NCBI RefSeq assembly: GCF_003990975.1
Contig: NZ_RZJR01000001.1
Location: forward strand, 310,001-374,000
Reading direction: 5' to 3'
Source of the DNA: Cohnella sp. AR92
GTDB lineage: Bacteria; Bacillota; Bacilli; Paenibacillales; Paenibacillaceae
DNA: 64,000 nucleotides
The position numbers and the translations under genes are program-made. Of the stretch, positions 42,417-51,771 are shown piece by piece. The notes beneath the pieces were generated by a model. The model made no database searches. It was not told the DNA's origin and was given only the letters and a program-made list of their open reading frames with translations. Within the stretch, counting starts at the first letter, position 1. Each line of letters starts with the position of its first letter.

Positions 42417-44738
42417 TTACGCAATGGTAGGAGAGGGCGAACCGTTCCCCGGCCCAAGCACGATGGATGTATGGGATGCGGGAAGGTTCACCTCGGCGAC
42501 GGTTCCTTGGCCGAGCTTGCTCGTGAACTTCAGGCTGCCTTTGTGCGTGGCGATGATCTGCTGGCTGACCATGAGGCCGAGTCCGTTGCCGGTCGGCTTG
42601 GTCGAATAGAACGGCTCGCCGAGCCGGCTCAGAGCCTCCTCCGGAATTCCCTCTCCTTGGTCGATGACGCGAATGCTGACCCCTTGATGATCCGGAGCCT
42701 CCATTGCTTCGATAAGCAGGGCGCCTCCGTCCGGCATCGACTCCATCGCGTTCTTGATCAGGTTAAGGAATACCTGCTTCAATTGGTTCGGTTCGCCGCG
42801 CACGACCGGCAGCTCGTTCGGGCAAAGCAGCTGGAGCTCGATATTGTTCTGCTTGGCCTGCGAGTCGAGCATCGTCGCGATATCCTGCAGGATGTCCTTC
42901 ACGGACGCCTCCTGGAAGCGGACCGGCTGCGGCTTGGAGAAAATCAGAAGCTCCCCGACGATATGGTTGATGCGGTCTAACTCCGACAGCATGATCTCCA
43001 AGTAGGTCGGTTGAAGCGATCCTTGCTTCTTCTGCAGCTGGACGAATCCCCTCAGCGTCGTCAGCGGGTTGCGAATCTCGTGCGCGAAGCCGGCCGCCAT
43101 CTGCCCCACCACCGCCAGCTTCTCGGATTGCCGCAGCATCTCCTCGGTTTTTTTTCGCTCGGTGATATTGCGGGTAATCGTCGCCACAGCGACGATCCGA
43201 TCCTCTTCGTCGCGAATGGGCGATACGGTCAAGCTGACGTCCAGAAGCGTCCCGTTCTTATCGCAGCGCACGGTCTCGATTCCGGTGACGGCGCCGCCGC
43301 GAACCACGATCTCCCAGACCTTCCGGTACTCCTGGGCATGCTCCTCGGGGACGTTCGCCAGCCGCTTGCCGATGATCTCGCTCTCGGCCCAACCGTAGAG
43401 GGTCTCGAACGCTTTGTTCATCTGGGTGATATTGCCCTCCAGATCGGACAGATGAATGGCATCGGAGGTATGGTTCACGAACGATTCCAGGTACTGCTTC
43501 GTGCTGCGAAGCTCTTCGGCCGTCTCTTCCAGCCTGGAGGTATAATGCTCCAGATTGTCGCCCATGGCGTTGATTCGGGTGGAAAGCCTACCCAGCTCGT
43601 CCATCTTCCGGACTTCTAGCCGACTGTCAAGGCGCCCTCTGGCCATCTCGTTGACCGTCTCCAGGATTCGGTTGATCGGCATCAGCAGGACTCCGGCCAG
43701 GAAGTAGCTGATCAACAGGGCGGCAGCCGCGAGGATGAGCGAGATCACGATCTGAACGATAAGCTGGTGGCTTAGGGCCTGATGGATGGCTTCCCCGTCC
43801 GAGACGATGCCGACGACATAATGATTGGCGACGTCGAGCGGTATAAAGGTTTTGATCAACCGCGCTCCGTTAGCGTTCTCCTTGACGGTCACGATCTCCT
43901 GCGATTCGGATGCCTGAAGAATGTGCCCGGCATCCTTCTCCGATGGATAAGAATAGGATCCGAACACGACATCCCGAACGTCGAGATTGTAGACCGGATT
44001 GCCCTTCTTGTACTTGATAATCTTCTCTTTGCCGAAGAACCGGGGGTCGAAGCCGGAGATGTCGAGGACATCCGAATTGTCCCGGACGATCTTCTGGATA
44101 ACGGCATCCGTGCCGGCGGATTGTTGAAAATCAAGAAACGGCTTGGCGTTGATGAGCGGGTTGATGATGTAATTGGTCGTGCCGTCGTAATAGTAGCCCC
44201 ACTTGTTTATGCGATTCGGATTGGTGGTCGAGAAGTTGATCGGCCCGGTCCAGTAATTTTCCATCTTCTCGCCTTCGGGGATCGTAACGGCATGGTCGTC
44301 GAACAGTTGGTTAAAAGCGGTGAACCAATAGTCCCAAGTCCTGGAGCTCTGGCCGATCTCCTTCGGATCGGAGGAACGGGCGACAACGATATCGCCGTCC
44401 GGCTTGCGAACCCAGAGGGTCAGGTGCTGGACGCCCAGGTCCTTGGCCAAGGGAACGAGCTCCTCGTTAGTCACGTTGGCGATATCGGGATCCAGTCTCT
44501 CCTTGGCCGCAAGCGCGGCAATCCGAAGCATGACGCCGGCAGTATCCTCCATCGCTTTGCGGGAGGTCTGAGTGGCCTCCACGGTGAAGCCGATCTGCTT
44601 GGCGATAATGCTCATCTGATTCTCTGTTCGGTGCTCCAAGTCGTTCTTAGACGAATAATAATAAATCGATATATTCATGATCAGAATGATTGCAACTAGC
44701 GCCGTTATGAAGGCGGAGATCTTGGCTTTGATGGTCAA
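42417..44738 (-). CDS. PAS-containing sensor histidine kinase
   Basis: A 773-residue membrane kinase. TM1 is at residues 8-26 and a large extracytoplasmic Cache-like domain extends to about 325. TM2 (IVISLILAAAALLISYFLAG) is followed by HAMP (INRILETVNEMARGRLDSRLEV). A PAS domain covers about 420-540 (FVNHTSDAIHLSDLEGNITQMNKAFETLYG). HisKA has His553 in MAAGFAHEIRNPLTTLRG, as in sporulation-type and AtoS-like kinases; the ATPase has NLIKNAMESM and DQGEGIP. TTG start at 44738 with GGAGG nine bases upstream. No response regulator is adjacent, as with orphan sporulation kinases (possible role, inference). Confidence 0.88.
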   Translation of the reverse strand: MTIKAKISAFITALVAIILIMNISIYYYSSKNDLEHRTENQMSIIAKQIGFTVEATQTSRKAMEDTAGVMLRIAALAAKERLDPDIANVTNEELVPLAKDLGVQHLTLWVRKPDGDIVVARSSDPKEIGQSSRTWDYWFTAFNQLFDDHAVTIPEGEKMENYWTGPINFSTTNPNRINKWGYYYDGTTNYIINPLINAKPFLDFQQSAGTDAVIQKIVRDNSDVLDISGFDPRFFGKEKIIKYKKGNPVYNLDVRDVVFGSYSYPSEKDAGHILQASESQEIVTVKENANGARLIKTFIPLDVANHYVVGIVSDGEAIHQALSHQLIVQIVISLILAAAALLISYFLAGVLLMPINRILETVNEMARGRLDSRLEVRKMDELGRLSTRINAMGDNLEHYTSRLEETAEELRSTKQYLESFVNHTSDAIHLSDLEGNITQMNKAFETLYGWAESEIIGKRLANVPEEHAQEYRKVWEIVVRGGAVTGIETVRCDKNGTLLDVSLTVSPIRDEEDRIVAVATITRNITERKKTEEMLRQSEKLAVVGQMAAGFAHEIRNPLTTLRGFVQLQKKQGSLQPTYLEIMLSELDRINHIVGELLIFSKPQPVRFQEASVKDILQDIATMLDSQAKQNNIELQLLCPNELPVVRGEPNQLKQVFLNLIKNAMESMPDGGALLIEAMEAPDHQGVSIRVIDQGEGIPEEALSRLGEPFYSTKPTGNGLGLMVSQQIIATHKGSLKFTSKLGQGTVAEVNLPASHTSIVLGPGNGSPSPTIA

Positions 44739-44760
44739 CGGTGTAGGCCTCCGGTCATGT

Positions 44761-44803
44761 CAGGTGTCATCCTAATTAGACAACGGAGATGTACACCTGT
44801 CAA
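44761..44803 (-). promoter_or_regulatory. Promoter of the PAS kinase gene with flanking dyad
   Basis: On the minus strand: -35 TTGACA (44798-44803), 17 bp, -10 TCTAAT (44775-44780). The dyad CAGGTGT (44761-44767) / ACACCTG (44793-44799) brackets the core promoter. Confidence 0.7.
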
Positions 44804-44913
44804 TTAGAAGGTTTTACGAATGTGACTGGAATTGGAAGATTGCCGAATAAACTTATCGCCGCAGAAAAACCAATCAATCTCGCCTCCGAATTCGATGAGG
44901 AAGCCATGCCCGA

Positions 44914-44942
44914 TTGACGATCCTCCCTCTCGTTACTATAAT
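44914..44942 (+). promoter_or_regulatory. Sigma-A promoter of the Bcr/CflA-type MFS gene
   Basis: -35 TTGACG (44914-44919), 17-bp spacer, -10 TATAAT (44937-44942), about 44 bp before the ATG. It rules out earlier in-frame starts. Confidence 0.8.
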
Positions 44943-44985
44943 GGCTCAGGCTGGGCAAGAGTCATTACAGGAAGGACTGGACATC

Positions 44986-46212
44986 ATGAATCGGCTACAA
45001 TCGGCAAGCGCAGCGCCTTCCCGCAGCAGAGCGGGCATCGCCGTTATTCTGGGCATTTTGTCGGCTTTCGGGCCGTTTTCTCTCGATTTATACTTGCCGG
45101 GCTTGCCCTCCGTCGCGGAGGATCTTCGGACGAACGCATCCATGGCGCAGCTAAGCCTGACGGCCTGCCTGATCGGCTTGGCGTTCGGGCAGCTGCTAGC
45201 GGGCCCTTTAAGCGACGTAAGAGGGCGAAGGATTCCGTTATTGGTCGGTCTTGCCTTGTATACCGTCGTATCGTTTCTATGCCTGTTTACCCCGTCTATC
45301 GGGCTGTTCTTGGCGCTTCGTTTCCTTCAGGGACTGGCGGGATCCGCCGGAATCGTCATCTCCAGGGCGATGGCGCGCGATCTTTATTCCGGAACGGAAT
45401 TGACGAAGTTCTATTCGCTGCTCATGCTCGTGAACGGGCTAGCTCCGATCGCGGCTCCGATCGCGGGCGGCCAGCTGCTCCACGTTACCGATTGGCGCGG
45501 CGTGTTCTTCGTGCTCGCGCTCATCGGGGGAGCGACGCTGCTCGCTGTCCTGCTGGCGCTGCCGGAATCACTTCCGAAGCGGATGCGTTCGGTTGGCGGC
45601 CTTCGGACAACGCTCCGCTCTTTCGGCCGAATCGGCCGGAACCGGGATTTCGTCGGATACGCGATGTCGCAAGGACTCGCCATGGCGGGGATGTTCGCCT
45701 ACATCGCGGGCTCTCCCTTCGTCCTGCAGGATATCTATGGAGTGTCGCCGCAGACGTTCAGCGTCATCTTCGCCGTGAACGGCTTCGGCATCATTCTCGG
45801 CAGCCAATTGGCCGGCCGGCTTGCCGGCAAAGTCAACGACAGAAGCACGCTGCTGCTCGGCCTGTCGCTGGCGGCAGCGGCGGGTGTCGCCCTGCTTGCC
45901 GCGGTTCTGTGCAAGGCGGGATTATGGGCGATCCTGCCTGCGCTCTTCATCGTCGTGTCGAGCGTCGGTCTGATCAGCACCTCGTCATTCTCGCTGGCGA
46001 TGCGCGATCAAGGGGAGTCGGCGGGAAGCGCTTCGGCGCTGCTCGGGGTGCTGTCCTTTATCTTCGGAGGAATCGTCTCGCCTCTGGTCGGCCTTGGCGG
46101 CAGCGACAACGCCATTCCCATGGGGATCGTGATTGCGTCGGCGGATGTGCTTGCGCTTGCGTTCTTTTTCCTTCTGGCGGGTAAAAAATCCTCGGCGCCA
46201 GGCGGGCGTTAA
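44986..46212 (+). CDS. Bcr/CflA-family multidrug efflux MFS transporter
   Basis: A 408-residue, 12-TM permease. The N-terminal ILGILSAFGPFSLDLYLPGLPSVAEDL with the acidic residue in TM1 (SLDLYLP) is the mark of the Bcr/CflA DHA1 branch, which exports bicyclomycin, chloramphenicol or other drugs in exchange for protons. Motif A is seen as GPLSDVRGRRIPLLVG. The ATG at 44986 is chosen on RBS AGGAAGGA and on the promoter at 44914-44942, which lies inside the longer ORF. It is monocistronic and divergent from the PAS kinase gene. Confidence 0.88.
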   Translation: MNRLQSASAAPSRSRAGIAVILGILSAFGPFSLDLYLPGLPSVAEDLRTNASMAQLSLTACLIGLAFGQLLAGPLSDVRGRRIPLLVGLALYTVVSFLCLFTPSIGLFLALRFLQGLAGSAGIVISRAMARDLYSGTELTKFYSLLMLVNGLAPIAAPIAGGQLLHVTDWRGVFFVLALIGGATLLAVLLALPESLPKRMRSVGGLRTTLRSFGRIGRNRDFVGYAMSQGLAMAGMFAYIAGSPFVLQDIYGVSPQTFSVIFAVNGFGIILGSQLAGRLAGKVNDRSTLLLGLSLAAAAGVALLAAVLCKAGLWAILPALFIVVSSVGLISTSSFSLAMRDQGESAGSASALLGVLSFIFGGIVSPLVGLGGSDNAIPMGIVIASADVLALAFFFLLAGKKSSAPGGR

Positions 46213-46340
46213 AAGTCGCATCAGTGGTAAAAATCGCATCAATCGTAAGAATAGCCGTTTTCGAGGCCTGAATAGGCTTCGGAGAACGGCTTTTCTGTGC
46301 TTATAGCGGAGCTGCCGGCAGGGCAAGCTAGCGAAACGGA

Positions 46341-46376
46341 TTGACAAAGCGATTAAATGTAACTATGATGGTTACA
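46341..46376 (+). promoter_or_regulatory. Promoter with overlapping operator before the NAD(P)-binding protein gene
   Basis: -35 TTGACA (46341-46346), 17 bp, -10 TATGAT (46364-46369). The perfect inverted repeat TGTAAC (46358-46363) - N7 - GTTACA (46371-46376) encloses the -10, a typical repressor site. The regulator is not encoded nearby. Confidence 0.75.
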
Positions 46377-46418
46377 GGTTAACGAATGAAATCAATCATA
46401 GAATCGGAGGAAGCATAG

Positions 46419-47051
46419 ATGGCTAAAATCGGCGTAATCGGTGCAAACGGAAGAGCGGGAAGCAATATCGTGAAGGAAGCCGCCAGCCGCGGACATGACG
46501 TGACGGCTATCGTCCGGGAGGCCTCCAAGGCTCCGGCGGAAGCCAAGGGAGTTCTGGCGAAGGAATTGTTCCAGTTGACGGCGGAGGACGTGAACGCATT
46601 CGACGTGCTGGTCAACGCGGTAGGCTTCTTCGAGAAGACGGAGCTGAACGTATCCGGCGGCAAGCACCTGATCGACATCCTTAAAGGAAGCGGCACCCGG
46701 TTGATCGTGGTCGGCGGGGCGGGCAGCTTGTATGTCGATCCGGAAGAGAAGGTACAATTGTTCACCACCGAAGGATTCCCCGAGATGTTCCGCCCGCTCG
46801 CGTTGAGCCAAGGGCAGAACCTTGCCGATCTCCAAGCGTCGAACGGCGTGAAGTGGACCTTCGTCAGCCCGTCCGCGGAGTTCGCGTTGGGACGGAGAAC
46901 GGGCTCCTATCAGAAAGGCGGCAACCGCCTGCTGACGAACTCGAAGGGCGACAGCTATGTCAGCTACGAAGACTACGCCATCGCCATCGTCGACGAGATC
47001 GAGAAGCCGGAGCACGTGAACGAACGCTTCACGGTCGTGTCCGAGCGCTAA
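46419..47051 (+). CDS. NAD(P)-dependent oxidoreductase / NAD(P)H-binding protein (YwnB-like)
   Basis: A 210-residue atypical short-chain-dehydrogenase fold. The dinucleotide motif GANGRAGSNIVKEAASRGHD lies at residues 8-27, followed by VTAIVRE. VNAVGFF and LIVVGGAGSLY are the following strand ends, and WTFVSPSAEFALG and YVSYEDYAIAIVDEIE close the domain. It resembles the NAD(P)H-binding YwnB/YhfK class; the substrate is unknown. RBS CGGAGGAAG. The tight operator over its promoter suggests induction by a stress signal, for example thiol or electrophile stress (inference). Confidence 0.82.
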   Translation: MAKIGVIGANGRAGSNIVKEAASRGHDVTAIVREASKAPAEAKGVLAKELFQLTAEDVNAFDVLVNAVGFFEKTELNVSGGKHLIDILKGSGTRLIVVGGAGSLYVDPEEKVQLFTTEGFPEMFRPLALSQGQNLADLQASNGVKWTFVSPSAEFALGRRTGSYQKGGNRLLTNSKGDSYVSYEDYAIAIVDEIEKPEHVNERFTVVSER

Positions 47052-47067
47052 GCTTGGAATCGAGAAT

Positions 47068-47115
47068 AAAGGCAGTTCCGACGGTCTGGAGCAGACCGCC
47101 GGAACTGCCTTTTTC
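47068..47115 (+). terminator. Terminator after the YwnB-like gene
   Basis: Stem AAAGGCAGTTCCG-CGGTCT (47068-47087) with AGACCG-CGGAACTGCCTTT, followed by TTTTCG. Confidence 0.92.
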
Positions 47116-47260
47116 GTCGTGCTGCGCCCTCTCTTATTCGACTAGTATTCGACAATAACCGCTAACTCTCTACACGACTTAACAAAAAATGGATTCATTT
47201 GCCCTTTCCGATCGCTTATAATCATTCCTATACAGGATTATTATGGAATGGGGCTTCAGC

Positions 47261-48313
47261 ATGGATCGACAGTGGAGATCAAGCGCCAAGTTTCTGATCG
47301 TGGACGATCAAGAATACAATATCGGATTGCTCGACCGGATTTTGCGGCGTGCCGGATATGAGAACCTTCACGGCACGACGGAACCGGCCCGAGCGCTGGA
47401 ACTGTTCCAAGAGCTGCGGCCGGATATCGTACTCTTGGACCTTCACATGCCGGAGATCGACGGCTTCACGCTGCTCAAGCAGCTTGGCGAACGGATCGGC
47501 CAGCGGGAGTTTCTGCCTATCGTGGTATTGACCGCGGATGTGACCCCCGAAGCGCGGACGGAAGCTCTTAACCTTGGAGCCAACGATTTTCTAACGAAGC
47601 CTCTCGACAAGCTGGAGGTTGTCCTTCGCATCAATAATTTGATCAAGACGAGGTTCTATCATCTTCAGCTGCAGAGCCAGAATCAGCTTCTGGAGGAACG
47701 GATCTACGAGCGCACGGTGGAGCTCGAGCAGGCGAAGCACGAGATCCTGCAGCTGCTCGCCCGAACGTCCGAGTACCGGGACGACGAGACGGGCCAGCAT
47801 ACGCAGCGCGTGGGACGGCTCGCGTTCGAGATCGCGGTGGAGCTGGGGCTTCCCGAGGAAGACGCTAAGCTCATCCGGCAGGCGACTCCTCTGCACGATA
47901 TCGGCAAGATCGGCATTCCGGACAGCATCCTGCTGAAGCCGGGGCGATTTACGCCGGAGGAGATGGAACAGATGAAGAGGCATACCGTGATCGGGGCCAG
48001 CATTCTGGAGGGAAGCGTCTTCCCGGCCTTGCAGCTAGCGGGTACGATAGCGGCGACTCACCATGAGAAGTGGAACGGCTTGGGCTACCCGCATGGGCTG
48101 AAGCAAGAACAGATTCCGCTGTCGGGAAGGATCGTCGCTCTGGCGGACTTCTATGATGCGCTGACGAACGAGAGGCCTTACAAGAGGGCATGGACCCATG
48201 AGGAAGCGCTGGCGGAGATCGAGGTTCAGAGAGGCGAACATTTCGATCCGGAGGTCGTCGAGGCTTTCGTCCGAGTCGTGCGGCGGAAGGAACGGGACGG
48301 GCGCCGGGATTAA
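47261..48313 (+). CDS. Response regulator with HD-GYP domain (c-di-GMP phosphodiesterase)
   Basis: A 350-residue two-domain regulator. The receiver has IVDDQEYN and phospho-acceptor Asp60 (VLLDLHMPEIDG). A helical linker (about 125-160) leads to an HD-GYP domain with H212-D213 (LHDIGKIGIPD), HHEKWNGLGYP and the metal-ligand ADFYDALT. All residues needed for cyclic-di-GMP hydrolysis appear present. The start could be the ATG at 47243, but GGGG eight bases before 47261 favours the latter. It is followed closely by a hybrid kinase and a receiver gene, so it is likely part of one signalling operon. Confidence 0.88.
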   Translation: MDRQWRSSAKFLIVDDQEYNIGLLDRILRRAGYENLHGTTEPARALELFQELRPDIVLLDLHMPEIDGFTLLKQLGERIGQREFLPIVVLTADVTPEARTEALNLGANDFLTKPLDKLEVVLRINNLIKTRFYHLQLQSQNQLLEERIYERTVELEQAKHEILQLLARTSEYRDDETGQHTQRVGRLAFEIAVELGLPEEDAKLIRQATPLHDIGKIGIPDSILLKPGRFTPEEMEQMKRHTVIGASILEGSVFPALQLAGTIAATHHEKWNGLGYPHGLKQEQIPLSGRIVALADFYDALTNERPYKRAWTHEEALAEIEVQRGEHFDPEVVEAFVRVVRRKERDGRRD

Positions 48314-48343
48314 ACAGACTTGAACATGGAGGCGAGAAGCCGG

Positions 48344-50053
48344 ATGGAGAGCGAACTTTCGGTACTGCGGCGGGAGCTGGAGCAAGAGAGAAGCGCGCGC
48401 TTGCGGGCCGAGAGCCAGGCGGAGAAGCTGGCATCGGAGAACGAGAGGCTGAGCCGCGAGCTCGGGCTCTTGAACGGACGGTTGGAGGCGCTTGTCGGCG
48501 AGCGTACCGCGGAGCTGGAGAGGGCTCGGGACGAAGCCGTGGACGCCAATCGGACGAAGAGCCAATTCCTGGCCAGCATGAGCCACGAGCTGCGCACGCC
48601 GCTTAACGCCATCATCGGATATAGCGAGATGCTGCGGGAAGAAGCGGAGGAAGCGGACGTCCCCGGCCTAGCGGACGATCTGGGGAAGATCCATCAAGCC
48701 GGCCGCCACCTGCTTACGCTCATTAACGACATCCTGGACCTGTCCAAGATCGAAGCGGGCAAAATGGACCTGTACCTGGAGGCCTGCGACATTCCGCAGA
48801 TGATCGGCGAGGTGGTCGCGACGGTTCGCCCTCTGCTGGAGCAGCGAGGCAACCGGATCGAGGTCGAGGCGGATCCCGGAGAGATGCGCACGGACGTGAC
48901 GAAGCTCAGGCAGATTCTATTCAACCTGCTGAGCAACGCTTGCAAGTTTACTAACGAAGGCAATATCCTTCTAACCGCTTCCTTCGAGGAGGAACGAGGC
49001 AAGCCCGGGATCCGATTCCGCGTGAAGGATACGGGAATCGGCATGACGGACGAGCAGCTCGGCAATCTGTTCCAGGCGTTCAGGCAGGCGGACTCGTCCA
49101 CGACGAAGAAGTACGGAGGTACGGGGCTGGGACTGGCGATAAGCCAGAAGCTGTGCCATATGCTCGGCGGGCGCATCGAAGCCGCCAGCGAGTTCGGGCA
49201 AGGCAGCGAATTCACGGTTCGTTTGCCTCTGCTGCAGGAGCCGGAAGAGAGAAAGCCCGCGTTCCCGGAGAACCAGGCGATTCATCCGGAAGCGGGAGAA
49301 ACGGTGCTCGTCATCGACGACGATCCGTCGATGCTTCATCTGATGCAGAGATTGCTGAGCAAGGAAGGCTGCTCGGTGGCGCTGGCACGCAATGGCCAAG
49401 AGGGCGTTCGTTTGGCGAGAGAGTTGCAGCCGAAGCTGATCTCCCTGGACGTGCTGATGCCGGGCATGGATGGCTGGAGCGTGCTGTCGGAGCTGAAGAA
49501 CGATCCGCTGACCGCGTCGATTCCGGTTATCATGGTCTCCATGACGGACGATAAGAGCTTGGGCTTCGCGCTGGGAGCATCGGAATTTCTGACGAAGCCG
49601 GTGTACAAGGAGAGAATGATCGCCGTGCTGGACAAGCATGTTCCGAGAAGACACGCGGATCCGATCCTTGTCGTCGAGGATGATGCGGTGACCGGCCAGA
49701 TGATGACGGCGATGCTGGAGCGCGAGGGTTATCGCGCCCATCGGGCCGAGGACGGCCGCCAGGCTCTTGAGCAGTTGGATAAACTGAAGCCCAAGCTCAT
49801 TCTGCTGGACCTCATGATGCCGAATATGGACGGCTTCGGATTCGCGAAGGAGCTTCGAGACCGCAGAGAAGGCCGGAATCTGCCGATCATCGTGCTGACC
49901 GCCAAGGATATCGAAGAAGAGGACAGGCAGCGATTGAACGGTTACGTGGAGAGAATCATCCAGAAAGGCAGCTCCCGCAGGGAACTGCTGCTGGAAGAGA
50001 TTCGCCGGCTGATGAGTGCCGAAGCGCAGATCGAGCCAACCGGAGGAGCATAG
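48344..50053 (+). CDS. Hybrid histidine kinase with two receiver domains
   Basis: A 569-residue soluble kinase with no membrane segment. The N terminus is a coiled coil ([20 protein letters not shown]). HisKA has His81 ([20 protein letters not shown]); the ATPase has [12 protein letters not shown] and TGIGMTDEQ with [16 protein letters not shown]. Two receivers follow, at about 315-435 ([25 protein letters not shown]) and 440-560 ([25 protein letters not shown]). The start is the ATG at 48344 with GGAGG upstream; in-frame ATG and TTG codons a few bases earlier have no RBS. Cytoplasmic signal input must come from a partner, probably a neighbouring regulator. Confidence 0.87.
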   Translation: MESELSVLRRELEQERSARLRAESQAEKLASENERLSRELGLLNGRLEALVGERTAELERARDEAVDANRTKSQFLASMSHELRTPLNAIIGYSEMLREEAEEADVPGLADDLGKIHQAGRHLLTLINDILDLSKIEAGKMDLYLEACDIPQMIGEVVATVRPLLEQRGNRIEVEADPGEMRTDVTKLRQILFNLLSNACKFTNEGNILLTASFEEERGKPGIRFRVKDTGIGMTDEQLGNLFQAFRQADSSTTKKYGGTGLGLAISQKLCHMLGGRIEAASEFGQGSEFTVRLPLLQEPEERKPAFPENQAIHPEAGETVLVIDDDPSMLHLMQRLLSKEGCSVALARNGQEGVRLARELQPKLISLDVLMPGMDGWSVLSELKNDPLTASIPVIMVSMTDDKSLGFALGASEFLTKPVYKERMIAVLDKHVPRRHADPILVVEDDAVTGQMMTAMLEREGYRAHRAEDGRQALEQLDKLKPKLILLDLMMPNMDGFGFAKELRDRREGRNLPIIVLTAKDIEEEDRQRLNGYVERIIQKGSSRRELLLEEIRRLMSAEAQIEPTGGA

Positions 50054-50056
50054 AAG

Positions 50057-50425
50057 ATGGCCAAAATCTTGTTGGTGGAAGACAATGAGCTGAATCGGGA
50101 TATGCTGTCCCGTCGCCTGCAGCGCAAAGGCTTCGAGGTGGACATGGCGATCGATGGAGAGCAAGGAGTAGAAGCCGCGCGGGCGAAAGCGCCTGATCTC
50201 ATTCTGATGGACATGAGCCTGCCCGTATTGGATGGCTGGGAAGCGACGAGGGAGTTGAAGGCGGACGAGAGGACGAAGGCGATTCCGATTATCGCTTTGA
50301 CCGCGCATGCCATGGCGAGCGACAGGGAGAAGGCGCTTGCCGCCGGCTGCGACGACTTCGATACGAAGCCGGTGGAATGGCAGCGCCTGTTGGATAAGAT
50401 CATGCGATTCCTTCCGGGCTCATAA
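50057..50425 (+). CDS. Single-domain response regulator (CheY/DivK-like)
   Basis: A 122-residue receiver only. Acidic pocket LLVEDNELNR, phospho-acceptor Asp52 (ILMDMSLPVLDG), switch Thr (ALTAHAM) and Lys in DTKPVEW. With no output domain it probably relays phosphate from the hybrid kinase encoded three bases upstream to another protein. It ends the HD-GYP, hybrid kinase and receiver run. Confidence 0.92.
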   Translation: MAKILLVEDNELNRDMLSRRLQRKGFEVDMAIDGEQGVEAARAKAPDLILMDMSLPVLDGWEATRELKADERTKAIPIIALTAHAMASDREKALAAGCDDFDTKPVEWQRLLDKIMRFLPGS

Positions 50426-50519
50426 TTCCATGGTCCGTCGCCGCTCTGCATATTTGAACGTCTCCGGGGCAAAATCAGAGGAAGATGCGGATTCCGATGC
50501 CCACAAGGAGCGTGATCGT

Positions 50520-50810
50520 ATGTCCAGAAGAAGAAACCGACGTCCGGCCGTCGACGGCGCCGAAGGAGCGCTGGAGACTTTGAAAGCGGAGGTCATGCGC
50601 AAGGAAGGCTTCGCGGTCGACCCGGCTCGGCCGAACGACGTGAAGTATGAAGTGGCGGAGTCGCTTGGAGTCCCTCTGCGCGAAGGAGACAACGGCCAGC
50701 TGACAACGGAGGCGGTCGGCCATGTCGGCGGACGGATCGGCGGCAGCATGGTGCGCGAGATGATCCGCATAGCCCAGGAGCAGCTCAGCAAGAAGCAGGG
50801 AGAGAGCTGA
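50520..50810 (+). CDS. Alpha/beta-type small acid-soluble spore protein
   Basis: A 96-residue spore DNA-binding protein. The C-terminal KYEVAESLGVPLREGDNGQL and the following VGHVGGRIGGSMVREMIRIA match the two conserved SASP blocks that coat DNA in the A-like form and protect it in dormant spores. The N-terminal LETLKAEVMRKEGF region carries the second helix and the protease (GPR) cleavage area. The basic start MSRRRNRRP is unusual. The ATG at 50520 has AAGGAG nine bases upstream; longer frames overlap the receiver gene. Expression by a forespore sigma factor is expected, though no promoter was identified. Confidence 0.88.
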   Translation: MSRRRNRRPAVDGAEGALETLKAEVMRKEGFAVDPARPNDVKYEVAESLGVPLREGDNGQLTTEAVGHVGGRIGGSMVREMIRIAQEQLSKKQGES

Positions 50811-50836
50811 TTCCGCCCTGACCGCAATAAAGAAAC

Positions 50837-50897
50837 AAATCCCTTTAGGAAGCGCCCGGCGCCCGACCGGCCATCGGCGTTTCTCAAAGGGATTTTT
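50837..50897. terminator. Terminator between convergent spore-protein and aldo/keto reductase genes
   Basis: Stem AAATCCCTTT (50837-50846) / AAAGGGATTT (50886-50895) with a long GC-rich loop, followed by TTG. A/T flanks allow use from both sides. Confidence 0.75.
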
Positions 50898-50925
50898 GTC
50901 ATTTGTTCTCGTTATTCGGAATTCC

Positions 50926-51771
50926 TTAGAAGTCGAAGTTGTCGGGGTCCGGGCCGACGCGGCGGTTCTCGTTCAACCCGTCGATCGCCTTCATCTCTTC
51001 GGGCGTCAGCTCGAAGTCGAAGACCGAGGCGTTCTCGAGAATGCGCTGCTCGCGGATCGACTTCGGAATCGTCACGATGCCGTGCTGCAGATCCCAGCGG
51101 ATAATGACCTGAGCCACCGACTTGCCGTACTTTTCCGCAATTTCCTTAAGCAGCGGCTGATCCAGCAGTTGGCCTTGCATAAGCGGGGACCAAGCCTCGA
51201 TCTGAATGCCGTGCTCCTCGCCGAACGCCCGAAGCTCGAGTTGAGTCAACCGGGGATGCAGCTCCACCTGATTGACAGCAGGCTTCACTTCCGCATCTCG
51301 AAGCAGATCCTCCAGATGATGCGTTTGGAAGTTGCTGACGCCGATGGCTCGAACCCGGCCGTTCTTGTATAGCGTCTCCAGAGCTCTCCAAGCTTCCTTG
51401 TACTTGCCTTTAACCGGCCAATGGATCAGATACAGGTCCAGATAATCGAGACCGAGCCGTTCGAGGCTGGCTTCATAAGCGGCCAGCGTAGCTTCGTAGC
51501 CGAGATCGCTGTTCCATACCTTGGAGGTGATGAACAGATCCTCGCGCTTCAGGCCCGATTCCGCCAGCGCTTCGCGAATGGCTTGCCCGACGCTGGCCTC
51601 GTTCTGGTAAATGGCTGCGGTATCGATGCTTCTGTAGCCGTGACGGACGGCCGCCTTGAGGGCGTTGACCAGATCTTGCCCTTCTTCTACCTGGAATACT
51701 CCGATCCCGAGGCGCGGCATGCGGATTCCGTTGTTGAGAGCGACAGTGTCTTGAAGGTGAAGCTGAGTCAT
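50926..51771 (-). CDS. Aldo/keto reductase
   Basis: A 281-residue (alpha/beta)8 NADPH-dependent reductase of the AKR5 type. The catalytic tetrad is visible: Asp50 and Tyr55 (SIDTAAIYQNE), Lys (TSKVW) and His (LIHWPVKGKY). GVSNFQTHHLEDLL and PKSIREQRILEN form the cofactor pocket. Relatives (YtbE/YvgN-like) reduce methylglyoxal and other aldehydes. Its ATG overlaps the stop of the MFS gene upstream by four bases (51768-51771), so both are translated together. With the divergent HxlR-type regulator it probably belongs to an aldehyde- or electrophile-response unit (inference). Confidence 0.93.
   Translation of the reverse strand: MTQLHLQDTVALNNGIRMPRLGIGVFQVEEGQDLVNALKAAVRHGYRSIDTAAIYQNEASVGQAIREALAESGLKREDLFITSKVWNSDLGYEATLAAYEASLERLGLDYLDLYLIHWPVKGKYKEAWRALETLYKNGRVRAIGVSNFQTHHLEDLLRDAEVKPAVNQVELHPRLTQLELRAFGEEHGIQIEAWSPLMQGQLLDQPLLKEIAEKYGKSVAQVIIRWDLQHGIVTIPKSIREQRILENASVFDFELTPEEMKAIDGLNENRRVGPDPDNFDF

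Noticed and set aside
44832..46184. 450-codon alternative frame over the Bcr/CflA gene
   Set aside because: It reads Arg/Gly-rich low-complexity sequence, a shadow of the MFS gene in another frame.
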